Shown piece by piece: positions 8,101-10,278 of a stretch of 10,278 nt of DNA; within the stretch, counting starts at the first letter, position 1; each line of letters begins with the position of its first letter. The position numbers were made by a program, and so were the translations under genes. The notes beneath the pieces are model-generated. The model ran no database searches, was not told the DNA's origin, and saw only the letters and a list, made by a program, of their open reading frames with translations. This DNA is from Amoebophrya sp. AT5.2. Lineage: Eukaryota > Sar > Dinophyceae > Syndiniales > Amoebophryaceae. Where the stretch lies: assembly GCA_005223375.1 (NCBI GenBank), contig RXOD01006460.1, forward strand, positions 1-10,278. Reading direction: 5' to 3'.

Positions 8101-8579
8101 CCTGCCTTTGCAGTCAGAGGGGTTCCTTCAGCTTGTTGCTGTTCTTCCACCGCCGCCCCCTCTCCCGGGGCCACCTGGAGGTGTGCGGTCTCCTCTTGAT
8201 CCGGGGGCGCGTCGCTTTGACTTTGTTCAGCTTGTTCTTGCCGTTCTTCCACCACCGCCTCGTCTCCCGGCGGGGCCTGGTGGGTGGTCTCCTGTTGTTG
8301 ATCCGCGTCGGCGCCGGAGGGGGGCGCGTGGAGGTCGGCGAAACTTGCGGGATCTATTTTCACATTTCCTCCATTCGTAATTTCAAGTGGGACTCCTGCG
8401 CCTACGGCCTCCGGGATGTGCCTCATCGTTGCGAGAAAGGAGAACGGTCCCGGATCCTCTGCCGCAGCACCAGTCGTGGGCCGCGAGAAAAAAGGCGCAG
8501 CAGCCGCGCCGAGCAGGGGCGCAGCGCAACACGCAGCTGTCGCCGCGCGACGAAGAACTGCACGGCGACGTCGGAACAT
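1608..8579 (-). CDS. Large spliced superfamily-2 (DEAH) helicase gene, five predicted exons
   Basis: This is a composite gene model joining five minus-strand open stretches: 8579-7992, 7712-5616, 4845-4126, 3793-2453 and 2195-1608. The joined product is about 1,777 residues, far longer than a typical SF2 core of 400-500. Seen directly: helicase motifs appear in the right order across exons 2-4 (LRPYQ near 259, HKTGSGKT at 282-289, DEAH at 635-638, ATATP at 672-676, a motif-IV-like strand near 1017-1028, GILLADQAE at 1127-1135 then GTDF at 1146-1149, QFFGRGPR at 1169-1176). Motifs V and VI are reached only by crossing introns, which is the main support for splicing. All four introns start GT, end AG and are phase 0. 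From family knowledge, such proteins couple ATP hydrolysis to nucleic-acid translocation; the layout resembles ResIII/D6R-type helicases. Substrate and pathway are unknown. Exact splice points are inferred, and further exons beyond 1608 are not excluded. Confidence 0.75.
2196..2452 (-). other. Predicted intron 4 (257 nt, GTAGTA...ATTAG)
   Basis: This segment joins the basic end of exon 4 to the acidic start of exon 5 in phase 0. It includes two copies of taatatcgactcgg (2397-2410 and 2425-2438). The evidence is weaker than for introns 1-3 because no conserved motif spans it. Without splicing the protein would stop at 2420, ten residues after RRRQQ, which is also possible. Confidence 0.45.
2397..2438 (+). 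repeat. 14-bp direct repeat with 28-bp period
   Basis: taatatcgactcgg occurs at 2397-2410 and 2425-2438. Both copies lie in predicted intron 4, close to its donor on the minus strand. Confidence 0.8.
2453..3793 (-). CDS. Helicase exon 4: motifs V/VI and unrecognised charged extension
   Basis: This exon encodes residues 1136-1582. It opens with KGTDFKNLRELHVLSPP, the second half of motif V and its following strand, then QFFGRGPR (1169-1176), a perfect QxxGRxxR motif VI that supplies the arginine fingers. A segment around 1221-1240 (LPRELQSEMTFRAFVYG) matches what usually follows motif VI in D6R/ResIII-like helicases. Beyond ~1300 there is a Ser/Pro/Thr-rich linker and then a Lys/Arg/Glu-rich, probably helical region that I cannot assign, ending in a very basic patch (KKKRRWRRRQQ) that could bind nucleic acid or act as a nuclear signal. 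The acceptor lies at TAG|AAG|AAG (3794-3788), so the first one or two lysines are uncertain. There is no ATG before motif VI, and the first in-frame ATG (3649) would delete it. The donor is read as CAACAA|GTAGTA at 2453/2452. Confidence 0.75.
3794..4125 (-). other. Predicted intron 3 (332 nt) splitting helicase motif V
   Basis: The left half of motif V (ILLADQAE) ends at 4126 and the right half (GTDFKNLRELH) lies just below 3793, with stops in every continuing frame between them. GAG|GTGGGC and GTTAG|AAG are the best phase-0 sites. The donor is weak beyond GT, and the acceptor is a run of TAG-AAG-AAG that allows small shifts. Confidence 0.65.
4126..4845 (-). CDS. Helicase exon 3: start of RecA-2 domain (motif IV to first half of motif V)
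   Basis: This exon encodes residues 896-1135. LQVDVPLSHETAARI (~904-918) resembles the strand before the second RecA lobe in SF2 proteins. After a linker and a helical, charged stretch comes LKMLVLVNKKEF (1017-1028), the position and pattern of motif IV. The exon ends with GILLADQAE (1127-1135), the first half of motif V (ILxAD). The ATG at 4842 is in frame but is probably not a start: TTTAAG|TTCATG gives an acceptor at 4845 that continues exon 2 in phase 0. The donor is read as GAG|GTGGGC at 4126/4125. The frame continues unspliced only to 4069 and there loses the motif pattern, whereas the missing half of motif V is found across the intron in exon 4. Confidence 0.75.
4913..4929 (+). repeat. 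17-bp direct repeat, copy 1
   Basis: cagttaaagtaagttaa is repeated exactly at 5523-5539. Both copies lie in predicted intron 2 and bracket 593 bp. No terminal inverted repeats are evident just inside them. Confidence 0.85.
5503..5522 (+). repeat. (AACC)n microsatellite
   Basis: About five tandem caac/aacc units directly before the second 17-bp repeat, inside predicted intron 2. Confidence 0.85.
5523..5539 (+). repeat. 17-bp direct repeat, copy 2, abutting an (AACC)n microsatellite
   Basis: Exact copy of 4913-4929. It is immediately preceded on the plus strand by about five AACC units (5503-5522). Confidence 0.85.
5616..7712 (-). CDS. Helicase exon 2: ATP-binding (RecA-1) domain with DEAH box
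   Basis: This exon encodes residues 197-895. Visible motifs are LRPYQ (259-263, the ResIII-like 'RPYQ' element), Walker A HKTGSGKT (282-289), a motif-Ia-like strand KRIMVFYKNAH (~356-366), VLVVMDEAHAYF (motif II, DEAH at 635-638) and LLAATATP (motif III, 669-676). Long insertions separate the motifs. A Ser/Asp run lies at ~333-345, encoded by (GGA)n-like DNA near 7268-7292, and a charged Gln/Glu/Ser-rich stretch lies at ~470-570. There is no convincing in-frame ATG at the left edge: the first usable codon at 7706 is TTG, and the frame stays open upstream through a CAG at 7715-7713. The natural reading is therefore an acceptor TTTCCAG|GAAGC at 7712. The end is CAG|GTACTG at 5616; without splicing the frame stops at 5607. 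The helicase assignment is firm; the boundaries are inferred. Confidence 0.85.
7713..7991 (-). other. Predicted intron 1 (279 nt, GTTGCT...TTTCCAG)
   Basis: This segment is AT-richer than the flanking exons, stops in frame soon after the donor, and joins exons 1 and 2 in phase 0. It contains a diverged copy of early exon 2 (7898-7925). The 11-nt sequence cctggaaagcg/CGCTTTCCAGG occurs at both junctions (7712-7722 and 7991-8001). A polypurine stretch and a palindrome (7838-7849) lie inside. Confidence 0.6.
7898..7925 (-). repeat. Intronic diverged copy of early exon 2 (LLPVNDKD-coding segment)
   Basis: This 28-nt segment matches 7666-7693 in exon 2 with 2 mismatches. In the exon it encodes part of LLPVNDKDF. 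Here it lies inside predicted intron 1, and reading on past it reaches a stop within a few codons, so it is a non-coding remnant. Confidence 0.85.
7991..8001 (-). repeat. 11-nt repeat at exon 1/intron 1 junction (partner at 7712-7722)
   Basis: The minus-strand sequence CGCTTTCCAGG is present both at the donor side (ending exon 1) and at the acceptor side (ending intron 1), 279 bp apart. The same 11 bases therefore carry the AG|G junction context at both ends. Confidence 0.85.
7992..8579 (-). CDS. Helicase exon 1: targeting-like leader and Q/E/A-rich N-terminal region
   Basis: This stretch encodes residues 1-196. The ATG at 8579 is chosen because an in-frame TGA lies three codons upstream. 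The first ~35 residues (MFRRRRAVLRRAATAACC...) are rich in Arg and Ala, include small hydrophobic runs and lack acidic residues until about residue 41. This resembles a mitochondrial or plastid presequence, or a signal anchor. Residues ~85-170 are low-complexity Ala/Glu/Gln/Pro with an imperfect ~34-residue repeat (D93 region and D127 region), and no folded domain is recognised there. The open frame runs two codons past CAG (7994-7992) before a TGA at 7985-7983. I end the exon at CAG|GTTGCT, so the frame enters exon 2 in phase 0. A start inside exon 2 would be an alternative, but exon 2 has no good ATG near its beginning. Confidence 0.65.
8129..8327 (-). repeat. Two imperfect ~100-bp tandem repeats within exon 1
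   Basis: The unit starting cagcttgttgctgttcttcc (8129) recurs diverged at 8228, with its core offset 102 bp. In protein it gives two ~34-residue Gln/Glu/Pro/Ala-rich units (around residues 93-126 and 127-153), and a third more degenerate unit may follow. Indels are multiples of three, so the frame is kept. Confidence 0.7.
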
Positions 8580-8620
8580 CGTCGCGCTTCACCTCGTCTG
8601 TCCTCGGGAAAAAAGAAAAT
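8580..8620 (-). promoter_or_regulatory. 5' leader of the helicase gene with polypyrimidine tract and AG
   Basis: Reading the minus strand toward the ATG at 8579, a pyrimidine-rich tract (complement of 8606-8620) is followed by GAGGACAG with AG at 8599-8598, about 20 nt before the start codon. This has the layout of a 3' splice acceptor, for a 5'-UTR intron or, in organisms that do it, for spliced-leader addition. No TATA box or core promoter is identifiable. Confidence 0.25.
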
Positions 8621-9243
8621 TTGTACTTGTAGCGATTCTTGCTCTAGAAGTGGCAGTGCTGAGTGTACGAGTGCTAGTGTTTCAAGCAGTTTTCACACGA
8701 CCGGGACCGACCTTGGTTCAAATAAAAAGGAGAAGCAACCTACTTCGGTTTGAGTCTTCTTCTTCCACTTCCAGATCCAGCCCGCGGAAGTCGAAGTATA
8801 AATGAAGCTGGCGTGTTGAAGTCGTGGGGAGGAAGCGGGGCGGAGGAGGTCCATGCACAGATATTGTTTTCATATTCCACTTGTTCTCCCACTTGCCACG
8901 TGGGTGCTCTGGTGCGCGCGTGCCAGAAGTAGTTTGCATGCTGTTGACAACCTCAACCGATGTCGCTGTCGCTGTGCCACTGCCAGCTCTTCTACACAGA
9001 GAGACACATCAGACGAGGAGGACTCTTCATCCTGATCACAGAATACCGAAATCAGCATGCTTGTTGCATTACTCAAAGAAACAGAATCAGAAAGACAAGC
9101 ATTTTCAGAACGAAGTGGAGCAAGACAGAAAATCGAATGGGCCACGTGCACGTAGACCTGCTGAACGCAGTGGCGGGGTAGTAGAAAGATAAAAGTCAGT
9201 GTCAGCATTCTCATTGAACTTCGTTAAAAATACTCATACTCAC
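8621..9243. other. Region between the helicase start and the right-hand candidate exons
   Basis: No gene is supported here. Short frames exist on both strands without start context or recognisable sequence. Two CACGTG motifs occur (near 8897-8902 and 9141-9146), the first inside a small CCCAC/GTGGG stem. It probably contains the helicase promoter and the end of any neighbouring minus-strand gene. Confidence 0.35.
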
Positions 9244-9490
9244 CGTCAACACGAGGGGAGAGCTTCGTGGTGGCCAGGGACGAGACATCGCGACCGAATT
9301 TTTTTTTTTCTTCATGAAGATCATGATCATGTTCATGACAAGCTTCAAAGACCCGCATTCGCAGAAAAATTCTGCGCCCGCTACTTGTGTACTCCGTACT
9401 GCCTCGGTCGAGATTGGGGCTGACTTGGTGCTGCAGCCGAGCGCCAAAATCATTTGGCCCCGGTTCCTTCATGACATGATAGCTTCGAGA
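9244..9490 (-). CDS. Candidate exon ending at a consensus donor GTGAGT
   Basis: The minus frame with MKEPGPNDFGARLQHQ (ATG at 9472) runs to GACG|GTGAGTATG, the only strongly consensus-like 5' splice site seen in the window (GT at 9243-9242). Downstream, a pyrimidine-rich tract ends in TTCAGCAG near 9160-9165, a possible acceptor. The translation is His/Asp/Glu-rich in the middle, because of the palindromic DNA at 9312-9338. Function is not recognised. Confidence 0.2.
9312..9338. repeat. Nested palindromes next to a poly-T run
   Basis: TCATGAA (9312-9318) pairs with TTCATGA (9332-9338), enclosing the perfect palindrome GATCATGATC (9319-9328). A run of about eleven T lies just before it (near 9300-9310). 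Confidence 0.6.
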
Positions 9491-9749
9491 TCGAGCGACT
9501 CAAATCATGAAATTGCTCAATCGTGTTCCTCCCTGCTTCCTCGAAAAAGCCTCCTGTCGGCGATAGAAGTGAGACCCTAACGTTCGTAGAGAAAAAGTGG
9601 CGCTTCGCAAGAAGAGAATGCGAATTCATTCTGGATTTCCGCCACTTGTTCTTGTCTACGTCGAGGTCCACCACACTCACACAGAGACAGAATGAGCTTT
9701 CAACATCGATGAAGTCAACCGCTAGGACTAAGAAAGTAGGTCGGTGGTG
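9450..9749 (-). CDS. Candidate continuation of the 9728-9961 frame, unrecognised
   Basis: 100 codons are open on the minus strand after a TAG, in a frame offset from 9728-9961 by the 26-nt repeat-flanked segment. It contains VDLDVDKNKWRKSRMNSH and SPTGGFFEEAGRNTIEQFHDL. No domain is known to me. It overlaps the next candidate (9244-9490), which is in the same frame as the right-hand piece; the alternative is therefore that this whole stretch is an intron of about 270 nt. Confidence 0.2.
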   Translation of the reverse strand, partial: HHRPTFLVLAVDFIDVESSFCLCVSVVDLDVDKNKWRKSRMNSHSLLAKRHFFSTNVRVSLLSPTGGFFEEAGRNTIEQFHDLSRSISKLSCHEGTGAK

Positions 9750-9961
9750 CTACTTAAGAAAGTAGAGTCACTACGTGCAGCATAGATATCCCGCAATTCC
9801 AATTTGGCCGCGCCGGGGCAGCAAATTGATGAAAGAGCAGTCAATGTCCCAAAGCGGTCAGCGTGGGACAATTTAATTTCAAACTCAGAAGATGATCCTC
9901 GGACCGGTTCTTCATTCAAGTAGAGGTACGTCCACCGCGCGCCATAGCCGTAGCTACGAGG
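9728..9961 (-). CDS. Candidate exon or pseudogene piece, unrecognised
   Basis: 78 codons are open on the minus strand after a TGA, with no ATG near the start. A CGTAG|CTACGG acceptor-like site lies at its left edge. The translation (containing YGYGARWTYLYLNEEPV and FEIKLSHADRFGTLTAL) has balanced composition and looks protein-like, but I recognise no family. The frame stops at 9728. The neighbouring minus frame continues if the 26 nt at 9728-9753 are left out. It may be part of an upstream gene entering from the right. Confidence 0.25.
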   Translation of the reverse strand, partial: PRSYGYGARWTYLYLNEEPVRGSSSEFEIKLSHADRFGTLTALSSICCPGAAKLELRDIYAARSDSTFLSSTTDLLS

Positions 9962-10278
9962 TCATTCCGCTTCCTCGGAGTACGGTTTATCGGAGGGAAC
10001 GACCCGTGCCGCTCAGCCCGGCTGGTGCAGCTGGAGAGCACTTCGCTTGCTGATGCTGCCTGATCGCAAAAACTAGAAAGATACTAGTAGGAAGAGGAAC
10101 TAAGGCTAACTGAATCTGAACATCTACATCAAGAATGACCTGCATCTTCTGGAACTGTTGCTTCGACTGAGTTCGTTGCACATGTTGTACAGTATAAAAG
10201 TACTGCTATTGTTAATTTCAATGATGGGGTCTGGGACTCTTGGGTCTCATATATAATTACAAGCGAAGCCGGCCGCCA
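9962..10278. other. Right edge, no supportable gene
   Basis: A minus frame (about 10181-9987, with an internal ATG giving MQVILDVDVQIQLALVPLP) is open and includes a hydrophobic run, but nothing identifies it. A TATAAAA-like sequence lies at 10192-10198 on the plus strand, within a small CAGTA/TACTG stem. Confidence 0.3.

Noticed and set aside
7926..8753. Plus-strand 275-codon open frame opposite exon 1
   Set aside because: Arg/Ser/Cys-rich translation without a domain. The minus-strand exon here has a bounded start and joins the helicase in frame.
10190..10200. TATAAAA sequence as a promoter on the plus strand
   Set aside because: No supported plus-strand gene follows within the window, and such AT-rich strings are frequent in this flank.

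Overview
The window looks like nuclear DNA of a unicellular eukaryote. Long GC-rich open stretches on the minus strand are separated by AT-richer gaps, and they become one continuous protein only if GT...AG introns are removed. No bacterial-style operon, ribosome-binding site, tRNA, rRNA, CRISPR array or transposase was seen. The lineage cannot be fixed from the sequence. A marine protist or alga, possibly an alveolate, is a guess based on GC-rich alanine/serine/glutamine-rich coding sequence and on introns that carry repeats.

The dominant feature is one large minus-strand gene from about 8579 (start codon) down to about 1608 (stop codon). I read it as five exons: 8579-7992, 7712-5616, 4845-4126, 3793-2453 and 2195-1608. 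The four introns are 279, 770, 332 and 257 nt, and all are phase 0. The joined protein would be about 1,777 residues. It is a superfamily-2 helicase/translocase: LRPYQ, Walker A HKTGSGKT, DEAH box and ATATP motif III in exon 2; a motif-IV-like strand in exon 3; motif V split by intron 3; and a perfect QxxGRxxR motif VI at the start of exon 4. The protein begins with an arginine-rich, acid-free leader resembling an organelle-targeting peptide. It carries long low-complexity insertions and a roughly 600-residue C-terminal extension that I do not recognise.

The introns have notable structure. Intron 1 contains a diverged copy of the start of exon 2, and the same 11-nt sequence lies at both of its splice junctions. 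Intron 2 holds a 17-bp perfect direct repeat bracketing about 590 bp. Intron 4 has a 14-bp repeat 28 bp apart just inside its donor.

The left flank (1-1607) and right flank (8580-10278) contain only weak candidate minus-strand exons with no recognisable domain. In the right flank, a 26-nt segment flanked by 11-nt direct repeats interrupts an otherwise open frame of about 160 codons. These flanks may be exons of neighbouring genes, decayed sequence, or chance.
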